A DNA stretch of 64,000 bases from Megamerina dolium. Taxonomy: Eukaryota; Arthropoda; Insecta; Diptera; Megamerinidae. The position numbers and the translations under genes were made by a program. Under the pieces are notes generated by a model. That model ran no database searches, had not been told where the DNA came from, and worked only from the letters and a program-made list of their open reading frames with translations. Within the stretch, counting starts at the first letter, position 1; each line of letters starts with the position of its first letter. Below are positions 14,298-27,163 of the stretch, piece after piece. The stretch is from positions 51,680,508 to 51,744,507 of the forward strand of contig OY978528.1 of assembly GCA_963854835.1 (NCBI GenBank), read 5' to 3'.

Positions 14298-15140
14298 ATT
14301 ACTGAAAAGCTCTGCGGTTAAGTGGTGGTTTAAATCCCAGAGCCTCGTTCTGTTATGACAACAATGAGAATCTGGTTATAGATTTCCAGAGTGTACTGAG
14401 CTTATAGATGGAACACTTCTCTACGTTACTGAATGGCAACGCTTCGAATAATTCCGCCCGTGGAGGAGATCTACCGAACTCCCCAATCCACCACCCGACC
14501 ACGACGAGGTCAGAGAGACCATTTCTAGGCTGAAAAACAACAAAGCTACAGATGCCGATGTCCTGCCTGCCGAGTTGTTTAAGACCAGAGGGAATGAGCT
14601 GCTCACCAGATAGCACCAGCTCATAAGCAGAACATGGTCGGATGAAAGCATCCCTGATGATTGGAGGCTCAGTGTTCTCTGTCCCGTACATAAGAAAGGA
14701 GACTCCACAATTTGCGCCAACTACCGTGAAAAAAGTCTTTTTAGTATAGCATACAAAATTCTATAGAGCGTACTGTGTGAACGATTGAAGCCTATCCTTG
14801 ACAACCTGATTGGACCTTATCAGTGTAGCTTCACACCTGGTAAATCCACCATCGACCAGATTTTCACACTGCGACAAATCCTGGAGAAGTTATAAGAAAA
14901 ACAGATCGACACACACCATCTATATGTTGATTATAAAGCCGCTTTCGACAGTCCGGTAAAGGATTACCTCTACACAACAATGTCTGCGAAGCCCATTCAT
15001 CTTTGCAGAATGGCACTGCATAACTCTCGTTGTGCAGGGAAGATTGGGAAGAACCTCACCCCGCTGTTTAATACCGAACGGGGTTTCAGACAATGTGATT
15101 CATTATCGTGTGACTTCTTCAATCTTATTATGAAATATAA
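14298..15140 (+). mobile_element. RTE-clade non-LTR fragment, decayed
   Basis: It aligns with about 9590-10450 of the RTE copy at 8822. Shared phrases include GGTTTAAATCCC, CCTGCCTGCCGAGTTGTTTA, GATGATTGGAGGCTCAGTGT and GAACGGGGTTTCAGACAA. It has several stop codons, small deletions (for example at about 14490) and frame shifts, and lacks both ends. It stops in the reverse transcriptase just before the YADD motif. This copy is older and inactive. Confidence 0.8.
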
Positions 15141-15149
15141 TCGTGTCAT

Positions 15150-15579
15150 TTTCAGTTTCAGGTTTCGGAACAGTTAGTAGTCCCTGGGAGGCAAATCTGG
15201 TGAATGGTCAAACAATTCCTTTGAGAAATTTATTTCCGTTTCATTTTTTGTTGTATCGTTAACGAATGCGGAACCAGTTCTTCAAACAGCTTTTTCGTAC
15301 GTAATTCTTCATACAAAATATGGAGTATCGTTCATCTGAGATGCCTACGATATCAGCTATTTCACGACTAGTCGCACTTGGATTTTTGGATTTTCACAAA
15401 CAATAACATGTACTTTTTCAATGATTTCTGATGTCGATGCACTTTTTGGGCATCAAGTGCGTAGTTCATTTCCAATCTTCTACAACCACGTTTAAATGCA
15501 ATAATCCAATTTGCTGTTGCATATGTAGGAGCACATTCACCAACACATTTACCATATCGATATGGATTTCTTCTCAAGA
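15150..15579 (-). mobile_element. mariner-like transposon remnant, internally deleted
   Basis: Read on the minus strand, one frame gives IIEKVHVIVCENPK (15400-15450), which resembles the linker after the first helix-turn-helix of mariner transposases. About 170 bases on, another frame gives HSPDLPPRDY (15170-15215), resembling the C-terminal catalytic block HxPYSPDLAPxDY. The catalytic Asp residues and most of the core are missing, so this is a deletion derivative. The 72-codon open frame at 15368-15586 is a by-product. Confidence 0.5.
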
Positions 15580-15815
15580 TAAACATTTTTTAAATATATA
15601 CTCAATAATGGCACTATTTTTCAATTTTCCATTTTAGAGAAACATTGCGACACAACAATTTCAAGCAGCTGTTAAACAAAGAATGAGTTGCTTGATTTAA
15701 ACATTTTTTAAATATATACTCAATAATGGCACTATTTTTCAATTTTCCATTTTAGAGAAACATTGCGACACAACAATTTCAAGCAGCTGTTAAACAAAGA
15801 ATGAGTTGCTTGATT
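15580..15815. repeat. 118-bp exact tandem duplication
   Basis: The block starting TAAACATTTTTTAAATATAT at 15580 repeats from 15698, and the copies look identical over 118 bases. The duplication abuts the mariner remnant and probably includes its terminal region. Confidence 0.9.
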
Positions 15816-18800
15816 TATTTGAAACTTTACACGTGTTTTATACTGAGATGAAATCATGCATTGAACATAAATTCACTGTTAGGTAGCACTTGTATCTATG
15901 TGTCAGGCTAGCTACAATTTTACATATTATTTTCACTAAATGAGAATCTAACCACATATTCTTAGCTATAATTTGTTAAACGTAACAGAAATTGGAATTA
16001 TGGAGACTTATACAACCAAATTTGAACTGTCTTCTAATTTGAGTCCACATAACACAGATGACACTATCTAATTTCATTCCATCGTTTTCTAGTATGACGT
16101 TCTCGAAGGAGAAGTGAAGAAAAACTCATACTTTGTTTTATTTTTAATCAATGTTCATTTGTATTATTTTCTAAATTTACACTGCAGTATAAACTGCGGA
16201 AAAATATACAATAATATTTACTAATATGTAAGTATAAATACGCATGTGTTGTTAGACATTAAACCATATTCAGGCCTATCCTGAACAAATTTTCTGGTGA
16301 AAATATTCATGCGAAAATTTGTTCAAGACAAGCTTGTTTATTTATTGATTTAGATATTTAACTCTTACTATATTTTCTTGTCTTTCTCTTATACTAATAT
16401 AGATGGATGTGTGTATGTGTAGGTGTGTACGTACATAAGCAAGTGTATAGACATAATGCATGTATACTTGCATTTCTTTCTTTTCCTATATTTTCTCATT
16501 AACTATACTCCAAGTACAATTATTTTATAAATAGTTTATCGAGCATGTTCTGAATTTCATTTCATTTCGTCGAAATTTGATTTAACAATTTGTTCACAAA
16601 TGTAAAACAGAGTTCTGCTTTACAGCTATGTGAATAATTTATTTCAGCACTGAAAATACAAAATATAGTTTTATAATTTTGCTCAGTTAATGAAATTAAA
16701 TCGAAATCTTTATCTGTACTATATTCCCTCCCTTTAGCTTTTTAGATGTATTTATATTTAGAGGAAAATATAATAATTGGATACATATCGTATTGTAATT
16801 AATTCAAAATTTATTAACATCATACATATGCATGCTTATGCACTTGGAAAAATTATATTACAAGAAACTTAATTTTCCAACTTTATTATTTTGACATATA
16901 CACATAACATAACTTTTTCTATATTTATTTATATAAATATCTCTATATAAATATAATATTTAAATATGCAAGATATTAGAAATGTATATACTAATTATAA
17001 ATTATTTATAACAATTTTTTGTGTACATGTTTTATATAAATAATACAGTTACAAAAAAGAAAATATTTTGATGTTTTGTTTTTCTTTTTGTGGAGTGGGG
17101 AGACTAAGACACTTTAATTGATTTTTTTTTTTTTTGCTTTACTTTTGGTTTCCTAAAATATTACACATAAATTCTAACTATTATAAATGTTATTGGGGGA
17201 GTGTTTTATTAAAAGCTAACAAGTTGCAAAATGAGATACATGTCTATAGTTATATGTGTGTTTGTGTTGTTTAAGAAATTATGAATACATTAATAAATTA
17301 TATAATAATGAAAATTAGAAAATAGAAAAAAGTAGCATTAACACATAAAAATTTTATAAAATAAATTTACTTTCACATTACAATCGTACATAAAATTCCT
17401 TACATCTTTTCTGTCGTCTTTGATAATAATATTAATCTCATTAATACTTAATATTAAAAATTAAAAATTATTTACATGACTAAAATTAGCATAAATTCAT
17501 ATATTCATATACATACATATAGTACATAGACTTAGGCCGACTAAAAAACAGAACAATTATTAAGATTTCGAAAATATTTGTCATATATATTAAAAATTTA
17601 TAGTATTAAAAATAAAAATAATAACCAAAAATAAAGGTATAAACAAAAATAAATCATAAGACGTAACAGTGACAAATAGACTATTCAAATAGATTCTAAA
17701 ATAATATTACCTTTGTACATATTACAAATTAAATTTAACTCGCAATTTTTAATCTCCCTCTACATTAAATATTAAATTATATTCACTTATACTCATATTT
17801 ATATTGATTATTATTGTATACATCATTATTGTTCTTAATTGTAATGTACCTGCATATATATATGTTTTTATGCATGTAAGGTAATTGATTATATTAAGGA
17901 TCATCTAAGTAGTTATTTATATAGTTTAGTTTATTATCTATTTCTTGTTGCGGTTGTTGTTTATCTATCGTTCTAAAGCTAAACGTAATATTATGAGTAC
18001 TATTTTCACACAATCTCTTAAAGCATATGTGTGTGTGGGTGGATGTGTGAGAAAGTGTGCATACATATGTATGTATATCGTATGTTTAAAATAGTATATA
18101 TCAGTATACATATATGTATGTATTAGAAAACGTATATTGCACTTGCTTCATTTTAAAATGTATATTGTGTATATGTATATGATACTTTGATGATGATATA
18201 ATTATAAGTTAAATACATACTCTTAGCCACAAGCAAATAATAATTGAGAAGTAACTTTACAAAATGTGACAAATCCATTTCTCAAACTTGCTATTGTTAA
18301 CACAACGCTTCTGTGCGGTTTTAACTTCGTAACAGTATGCAATTATTAAATAGTTTAGATGATAGATAGATATAGATGTTTTACATTAAATCGCTCATAT
18401 TACGAATTAACGATTTATTGGATTGGAAAATCTCGGTATTTATTTAGGTCATATCGAAAATTGCAAAATTGCAATAATTTGAAATTACGACATTGCTAAC
18501 TTAAAATATTACCAAAAGGTGCAGCTTCTGATGATATATACTTAAAAACTGAGTTAAACACCCAATTTCTTTAATTTTTGGATTAATAGGGTTATATTTC
18601 TAAATGAACAATAATTTTGTTCGTTTTTAGTTTATATTCTGAATAATTTCCGTCCAGTAAGTAGGACAGCAAAATCGAAAAACTAGATTTATCTTATTTT
18701 GCCAAGGATCTTCTCAATTATAGGAGACCGTACAAAAATATATTTGAACATGGTTTTCCGATGGGGCAGAGACGAAGATCATTAATATGATTGCCTAAAT

Positions 18801-18923
18801 CGAGTATAACAACAACAACGGTAACTATTGATCTCTTGGTGTGACAGTGCCACCGTCGCCAATGCAGCTACTGGCACCGCTACTGCCGCAACTTAAATCG
18901 TCCCCGGCATCGTTAGCGTACTG
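15816..18923. other. dikar 3' flank and probable 3' UTR
   Basis: No coding frame in 3.1 kb of AT-rich DNA. The dikar stop codon is at 18924-18926 on the minus strand, so the transcript's 3' UTR must begin here. Candidate polyadenylation hexamers AATAAA (minus strand) occur at 18439-18444 and 18414-18419, about 480-510 bases past the stop, and there are more further on. Which one is used cannot be told from sequence. Confidence 0.45.
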
Positions 18924-21900
18924 CTAAAACCATGTTTGCCTATTTATGTCATACGGCTTTGGCATTCCCAAGGTGGATGGCCTATAGGCACCATTACCAT
19001 AACTCGCTGCTGCAGCAGCAGCTGCACTAGCCGAACCGCCGAGTAGACTCTGATTGAAAATCATATGAAAATCTTCACGACGCAGGTACTGCTGATACAG
19101 CTGTGAATTGGCGTCCAGCTGCGAGGCGGCTGTGTTCATAAACGAATATGGTGGGGCACGAGTTGATGGATGTGCCGCCAAAAATGGATACGAACTTGCA
19201 GCAGTGGCAGCAGCGGCGGCTGCAGCAGGATTCAACGCGTTCTGAACCTTATCAGCGCCAACAACGTCATTAGATGTGGCGCGATGTGCTGGCGCTGGTG
19301 GCATATAGTACGGATTGGGAGCCTCACGAAACTGATCCAGATATGTGGTCCCAGCAGCCGATTGCTCGCCATATAAGCCTAAACCGGTTGGCGTTGGCCC
19401 AAAATTGAAAGCACTCCCGGGTACCATGCCAGCAGCAGCTGCTGATGTTTTCAACGAAATCGCTGTCGTCAGATCGGATCCTACTGATGGTGGTGCATTC
19501 GCGGAACTCGTCGCAGAGGAGGAGGCAGAAGACGACGATGGTGCAACCACCGATGCCGAAGCAACCGGTGCAACACCAGTCGCCGGCGAAGACGAAGCTG
19601 TCAGCGGAGAAACAACACCGCTCGACTTGATTCCAGCGTACAGCTGAAAACCTTGCTGAAGAGCTTGCGCATGTGCTTGCAGGTGATGGGCCGCTGAGAC
19701 ACTCGAACTCTGATGTGCTGGCTGCACATGTGCCGCAGCCATTTGAGACATGTGCGGCGCTGTATTGAACTGCGATGAATGCATAAGATGATGTTGATTC
19801 TGGACCTGCTGTTGTTGCGTTTGCTGATTATGATTCTGCTGTTGTTGCGCTTGCTGGTGCTGATGATGTTGTTGTTGCTGTTGCACTTGTTGCGCTTGTT
19901 GCGCTTGTTGCTGGGTCTGTTGTTGTTGAGCCACCTGTTGCTGCTGCTGCTGTTGCTGAGCTTGCTGCTTGGCAGCCGCTGCTGCTTCAGCAGCTATTGT
20001 TGCAGCCTTCTTCTTACGACCTCGTTTCGCTGGAGCAGGCGCAACAGCCTGAACTACTGTAGGTACAGCACTAACAGCAGCCGCAGCAGCAGCCATTTTT
20101 CCATCCATCGGAGGACTGATCGCTGACTGATGATTACTTGCGCTCATATTTCCTACATGACTAGAATTGTTGCCAGAACCACTCAGTGATGTCACATAAC
20201 TTCCGCCTGGCGTTTGCACATTATTTCCATATGCCCCGCCAGCTGCCATGTGATTCGGATAGAGTTGTGACGCAGGTAGATTCTTTGCTGAACTATACAT
20301 GTGCGCTGCTGGTGGCATATTCTTGTCATAGTAACCAGCATTAGATGACAATCCGAGTATGCTTTCTGCCAACGGATGCAACAGAGATGATGCAGGATTA
20401 TTGTAGGTTTGTGGCGGCGGTGGTGGCGTCGGTTTATTATACGCAGATAAATGATGAACATGCGATAGATGATGTGCAGCGGCAGACATATTCAGCATAT
20501 TGTTATTGCTTGTGGCGCTTGCGTCATGCACATTAGATAGTGACGACTTATCACTCGCAGCAATGGGATGCTGTTGCTGTTGTTGGGTATAGTTTTGATT
20601 TATTTGATGATGCTGAGCGCCAAGCTTAGGATTATGATAAAGATTGTGTTGCTGTTGCTGCAATGGTTGTTGTTGCTGTTGTGACTGCTGTTGTTGTTGA
20701 TGATGATGTGGTTGCTGTTGCTGGAGCTGTTGAGAAGCTTGTTGCTGCTGCTGCATATAGTTATTTTCAGCACTTGCCATATTCAATGGCTTATGCATAT
20801 TTTCAACGTTCTTGCTAGACTGCTGCTGTGACGATATTGGCTGTTGTTGAAGATGTACTGGGATACTGCTATTACCATAATTTATTGGTGCCTTGCTCAA
20901 CAGACTGTTTGAATGATCCATATTCGACTTTGATGGTATGCTTTGTGGATGTTGCTGATGCAGCTGCTGCTGCTGCTGTTGTTGCTGCTGTAGCAGTTGA
21001 TTGTGATGCTGATTTTGATTCTGTTGATGCTGCTGTTGTTGATTCTGCACAAGCTGTGTCTTATGTTGTTGCTGCTGCTGCTGTTGTTGTTGCTGCAATT
21101 GGCAACTATTATCTTTGGCATAATCTTTTGTAAAGCTCATTGATGCGGCACGATTATACATTTCAAATGCCTTTTCTGCGGAAATATTACCCAAATGTTT
21201 GCCAAAGGCCATTGAACCCAAAAAGCTATCAAACATTTGCTGCTGCTTATTCAACTGACTCGCTACCGATGATTGAATCTGCTGCTGCTGCTGTTGCTGT
21301 GTGGTGCTTTCATCCGTTTTCAGAAGCTTGTTCGATGTGCTATTGTTGTAATCTAAATTCATAATATCCTCACCGGATCGTTTTAAATTACTGCTTGCAT
21401 TCGATGCAATCGTTGCAACATTATCAGTCGCAATTTTAAGCGTTTGGTCTTGCAGCGTTTGTGCCTGTGCATGAGCATGAGCTTGAGCTTGTTGATTCAT
21501 GTGTTGCATAAACGCAGCCATATCAGTGCCACTTCCTCCATAAGTTTGATTTGAAGCACATTTATTGCTATTATCCATTTTATCCATGTCACTTTTACTA
21601 CTATTGTTGGTGTTGTTATTGCTTGGTGCAGCAACAGCGGCTACACCAGCCGTTGCTGTTGCAGTCGATTGATATTGTGAATAGGTAGGATATTGAGATT
21701 TCTGATGTGATTGTTGCTGAATTTGACTATTCCCACTTGGCATATGATTGTGTGGTTGAGACTGTTGATTACCACCACCCATGGGAAGCTGCTGTTGCTG
21801 TTGATGCTGTCGAGCATTCATTTGTGTAGCAGTTATTTGCTGATTCTGTTGCGTCATTGTCCAATCAGCAGTGCTCTTTGTTGAATCTAGTGGCGTGCCG

Positions 21901-24900
21901 GAAGCAGTCGCTACTGGTGTTGTTGTGGAATTATATAAAGATTGCATGACATCCTGGCATCCTGGTGGCTTCTGCGGTTGTTGCTGCTGTTGGTGTTGCT
22001 GTTGTTGTTGCTGTTGTTGTTGCTGCTGCTGCTGAGACTGATACACATCATGCGAAATGGTTGAAGAAGCATATGGCGTAGCCACTGCTGATGGTGACGT
22101 TGGGGTAGTTGACGATGAATTGTTATTATTGTTGATTCCTACTTGAAGATATTGCTGCGGCTGCTGATCATTTTGTGCTGGCGCAACTGTTATTGAAGAA
22201 GACGACGGCACTTTACTAGCATCGGTTGTTGAATGTTGTTGTTGCTGTTGACCATTTTGACCATAGAGAGCACCATCCACCGGTGATGATGATGACGTCG
22301 CAGTAGGCTGATACGGCACAGGACTCAAGTTCGGATTGTATGGTGAATGTACAGCCGGACTATGTTGATTATGCTGTTGTTGATATGGTGAGTGCACCGG
22401 CTGTTGGTACGGTGAAGCCGGAGAATTCGCCAACGGTGTTGGTGGTTGTGTAGCCGCTGACGAGGCTGGCGAATCTACACTGCTTGGCATCGGACTCTGT
22501 GGTTGTTGATGTATTGGAGAATGTACAGAACCTGCCGGTGTTGTATTTGCTGAAGTGCTTTGTGCCGGACTGTGAGATTGTTGATGAAAGGGCGAATGCC
22601 GCTGCTGCTGATGATATGGTGAATTCGGGTGGTGATATGGCGACTGATGCGATTGCGGAGCATAAGGCGAACTTTGCGGCTGCTGGTACGGTGAATGTGG
22701 ATTCGGAGTACTCGGACTCATCGACGAATTATAATCGGACTCTTGTGAATGCGGCTGTTTGTATTGGTCATAGAGGTTCGGCAGCGGAGAGGTAGATGAA
22801 TAGATGGGCGTTTTAGATGCTTCCGAACCAGAAGGATTATAACTATTCGCACCACCATATGGTGAAGTGCCACTCAATTCCGGTGTAGAGACATTCGGTG
22901 AGGATGCCGATGAGTAAATGTGTTGCGAGTACTGTGGATATGGGGAAGGCATTTCTCGCGGACTACAGCTCTTATCAGGACTACTTTTTGTCGTGGTATC
23001 CTGATAAAAACCAACTTTGATGGCTCCATTTAGCGGATATGGTGAAGTCGGCTTACCAATTTCATCGGGCTTTGGTGAGACCATAATTGGGGAAGCCCCT
23101 ATTGGAGAAGCACCAATCGGTGATGTGTAATTGCCACCCGAATAGGAGCCATAACGTTCATCTATCGCTATACGCGGTGAATCGGGATCTTGACTGAAGG
23201 AAGACCTCTCAGATATCGTACTGCCAGTGCTAGCCTTGCGTTGGCGTGGTGCTGAGGGCAGCGAAAAGTTTTCACCCGTCATAGTGGCTGAAATCGGCGA
23301 CTTATTTAAATTTGCTCCGGTCAACGATAATACACAAGCAAGTTCCGTCGTTTTAGCCGAGCCTGAGGTTGCCGTTACTTCGCAAGCATCCTGCTGTTGT
23401 TGCTGTTGCTGCTGTTTTTCCTCTTCCTCTGTCTTTTTGTTTTTCTTTGGGGCGCCGAAAGCCTTAAACCACGCGCTTAAATTCGGTTTCTCTTTTGATG
23501 AGTTTGAACTTGAGGAAGGCTTTGTTCCGGAGACTACATCACTCCGGGTAGGTCCAGTTTTTTTCTCCTGATGGTGATCGAACGGCTTTGTTGCTGAATC
23601 TGCATAAGGCACATCAGCATCCGTTTTCTTCTCCGTATCATCGAAGATGTTACTCTTAGCCGAAGCAAGGACAGAAACCTTCGAAAACGGAGATACAATA
23701 TCTGAGTCCGTCTTTGACTTTTTCTCTTCCTTATCGATGCCGCCGGCTCCGCTGTTACCGCTTATTGCTTTCGAATCAGTTTTACTAGCCAAATCATCAA
23801 TAAAATTGTGCGACTGTCCGCCAAGTCCAAAGTCGTCTGTTTTAATCACGGTGCCCAAACTTAATTTTGGTACATTATCTGCCGTCTCTACTATGAGAGC
23901 ATTTTTCACTTCTTTTGTTTTAGTAGCGACTGGACCCAAAGGAAACAGCTCGTCGGGCTTGTTCACATTCTGTATGAGATTTCCCTTAGCCTTTCCCGGT
24001 TGCAAACGATCAATCGTGCGTAGCAGATCTTTTCGTCTGGGATTAGCTCCCGCCTGCAACTTCTCCTTAAGCGACTTTCGCTTTGCCTCCTTTGCCATCT
24101 GATTCTTTATGTGTGGCGGTGGCGGTGGATGCAACAGCAATTGCGTCGTGCTTGGTTCCTTCGGTTTTGGTGGAGGCAATGCTAATAATGATGACGTGGT
24201 TACAGTTGGTGGTGGTATCAATACGGTTGATGTCGACAACAATGAGGCAGAATTAATGGAAGATAACGACGAAGGTGCATTGACAGTCGAATTATTCGAA
24301 GAGGCATTGGCCGATGTGCTGCCAATTGAGTTGCCTGAGGTCACAGAATGCGGTGGTGTGCCACAACTAGAACTCACGCTGCTGGCAGTGCCTGCGCCAC
24401 TAGCCACTGCTGATACCGCAACGATGGGTATCAGTTCTGATATTACCTCTTTCTTGACGATTGCTGGTACTGACGATACAGAATCTGGTACTAGGTCATC
24501 CAATGCATCTACCAACTTCGTTGGTACCAAGTCTACCTTAGGTGCGGCAATCGGTACCGGACGCCTAAAATCGGAAGGCTCCAACTTTGTCGAAATCGCT
24601 GAATCGAACTCATCAAGCAGATTGTAGCGTGAGGGTGAATTGCTGGCCGAACTAAATTCAGAAAACCGAGGCGTGTGTTCCAGCCAACGGTTTATATCCT
24701 TTAATGTCTGCTCAGTTTCAACGTCTAACGCCTCCATATTGGCAGAAGATGTTGATTTAGTTGCAGCAGCGGCACTAGTTCCAGCAGCCTTACCAGCAGA
24801 CTTCTTAACAACAGCCGCACTAGCAGCGGCTTTCTTTTGTAAAACTTTCTTAGGTGATGCAGACGCCGCTGTAGACTTTTCCTTTTCCGTTTTCTTTGGT

Positions 24901-27163
24901 GATTCAATGTCTGTAAGTAGTGCATTCGCCGCTGCAACCGCCGCCGATGCAGCCGCACCCGACGATGACGCTGATGTAGTTGATACCTTTACTTTTTCCT
25001 TATTTTTCACCGCTGGCTTTTCGGCAACGGATTTTTTCTTATCCTTCGACTTATTGGCAGCACCTTTATTGCCGCCGGCACCTAAAAGCATTACTTTACC
25101 TTCGTCCAATTTATCAACAACATCTACAGGCGCTTTCGTCGATTTCGAATGCTTTTTATCGTCGACCTTCTGTTTTTTAGCGAATGCTTCTTTCTTGGTC
25201 CGTTCATCTGCAGAATCTTCTTTTGGCGAAACCACAGTCTCTTTCTTAGATTTCCTACCCGATTCCTTGGACTTACGGGTTTGTGTATGTTGATTTGTTG
25301 ACTTATCGCTCGTTTTATCCTTATCAGTACACTTGCTATCGCGCTTCCTTGAAGTACCTTCTTTGGATTGCTTTTTACATTCTTCCGATGCTGTGGAAGC
25401 AACATTTTGTTGCGCATTCAGCGCTCTACTGCGCCTATATTTGATCAATTCGTACTTATCCAAAAATGGTAACAACATCTCCAATTCTGCTTGTTCAGCT
25501 GCGGCAGCAGCAGCTGCTGCATCTGCTTCAGATTTCTTTTTGCTTCCATTACTGCTGCTTAAACTTTTCCCCTGTTTTGTACCTGCGACCTTTTTGTTAT
25601 TGCGCACTGGCGCTCTGGTTTGCTTCGATTTATATTCAACACTAGAACTGCGTGAGACCGATGAACTACGACTCGATAAAGATTTAAAATCATCATCATC
25701 GCTTTGGACATCTTTGGCGACAGTTTTGGTATGGCTGCTACTACTGGTGGTGGTACTGATGGTGGTACTGGTAGTGGTGGTGTTATTTACGCTCTGTACC
25801 TTTTTCGCTGTAGTCAATAATTCAGAGAGATCATCATTAAGTGCACTTTTTGAGTATTTTTTATGCAGATCAACTTTAAACGGTGACATACTGCGCGATC
25901 GCGAGTCTTCATCATCGTCGTGAATATCTTCTTCCAGCTCAGAAGCTGAAGCCGCCAATGCAGCTGCAGCTGGTGGTGGTAGATCTCTATTTATACGATA
26001 GCCTTTTATTTTTCCTTCTACACTGTAATGGCATATCTCATCGTCTGAGTCACTTTTATTCATTTTTGATTTGGATTTAGATTTAACATTAGCACCTGTT
26101 GCGGACGTTTTTGCACCACGTTGTCGTTTCTGTGCAGGTAATTGTTGTTGCTGCTGTTGCTTTATTTTCGATAACGTTGATGATGATTTCTTTTTTTGCG
26201 AGCTCAATTTTATTGTGGATTTGTTCTTCGTATTTTCTTTGCTGGATTTATTTCTACCTTTTCGACTGCCAGCAAGTTCAAAATCCTCATCATCGTCATC
26301 ATCGTCTTCTTTACTACCATCAGATTCTGGATGTAATTCATCATTATTATCACCATCCGATTGTTGAGAGTCTTCGGAATTGTTTTGATATTTCAATTTA
26401 CTAATGGATAAAGATGGTTTCTTGTCCTGTTTTGGTTTCATTTTATTCTCCGATTTTATCATTGACGATGATGATGGCTTGTATAATTTGGAATTTTTAT
26501 CACTTTTAGTTTTTTTGCTCTTCTTTGAAGAGGAATCCTTTGTCACTTTATTACTTTTACTCTTTTTACTTGATGAATAATGTTCCCCATCATCCTCTTC
26601 ACTGTCAGCAATACATTCATCAGCCACAGCCACAGGCACAACTTGTACATCCTTATTAATATTTTCCATTTCATTTGCAGCTGCACCCTTGCTCTTCTCA
26701 TCATCGTTCTCAATGGTTTTTGTTTTCGACTTCTTTTTGCGTCGTTTATCTTTCTCTTTACGCTTTCGTTTACTACCACGCTGTGTTGATTCCTCCTCCG
26801 CAAAGCAATGATCCTCGTCAGATGCACTATTTGTACCATCCTCACAGTCATATCTACGTTCTTGATGTTTTTTCGAATGTTTCTTCTTATCCATATGCAA
26901 TTTCTGATAGGAATGCTTCTCAACCAAGCCAATGTCTGCCGTTGCATCTACTCCAGCATTGCCGTCAGCAACATTGCTATTATCGAAGCCACTCTCTTTA
27001 GCTTTCTTATTAAAATATTTTTCACGGAATACATTCATTTTGGAATCTGCTGCTGGATAGTCCAAATTAGTATCATCATCATCCTCATCTGATAGATTAT
27101 CGAAATATTTCTTTGTCGCCTTATCGAATGCTTCTTGTAAATTATTTACCATTTCGGTATATT
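18924..27163 (-). CDS. dikar: dikar exon 8, bromodomain end and giant disordered tail
   Basis: The acceptor is ATTTATTTCAG|AATATACC. It opens with [20 protein letters not shown], the last bromodomain helix, then runs 8.2 kb without a stop. In order: Lys/Ser/Asp-rich acidic-basic alternation (about 1060-1700); alanine- and proline-rich sequence; an SP/SPY-rich block (about 2380-2660); long polyglutamine and QH stretches (about 2730-3130 and 3420-3480); an AT-hook-like KRGRKKK at about 3412; and a C-terminus ending [12 protein letters not shown]. The glutamine codons are mixed CAG/CAA, typical opa repeats of flies. Many long open frames on the opposite strand here are mirror images of this composition. 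Confidence 0.93.

Noticed and set aside
15698..15815. CRISPR-like or satellite repeat
   Set aside because: Only two direct copies without spacers, so it is a simple tandem duplication.
23227..26404. Long plus-strand open frames (up to 217 codons) opposite dikar exon 8
   Set aside because: They mirror the Ser/Lys/Asp/Gln-rich codon composition of the minus-strand exon, and have no domains, no splice logic and no independent homology.
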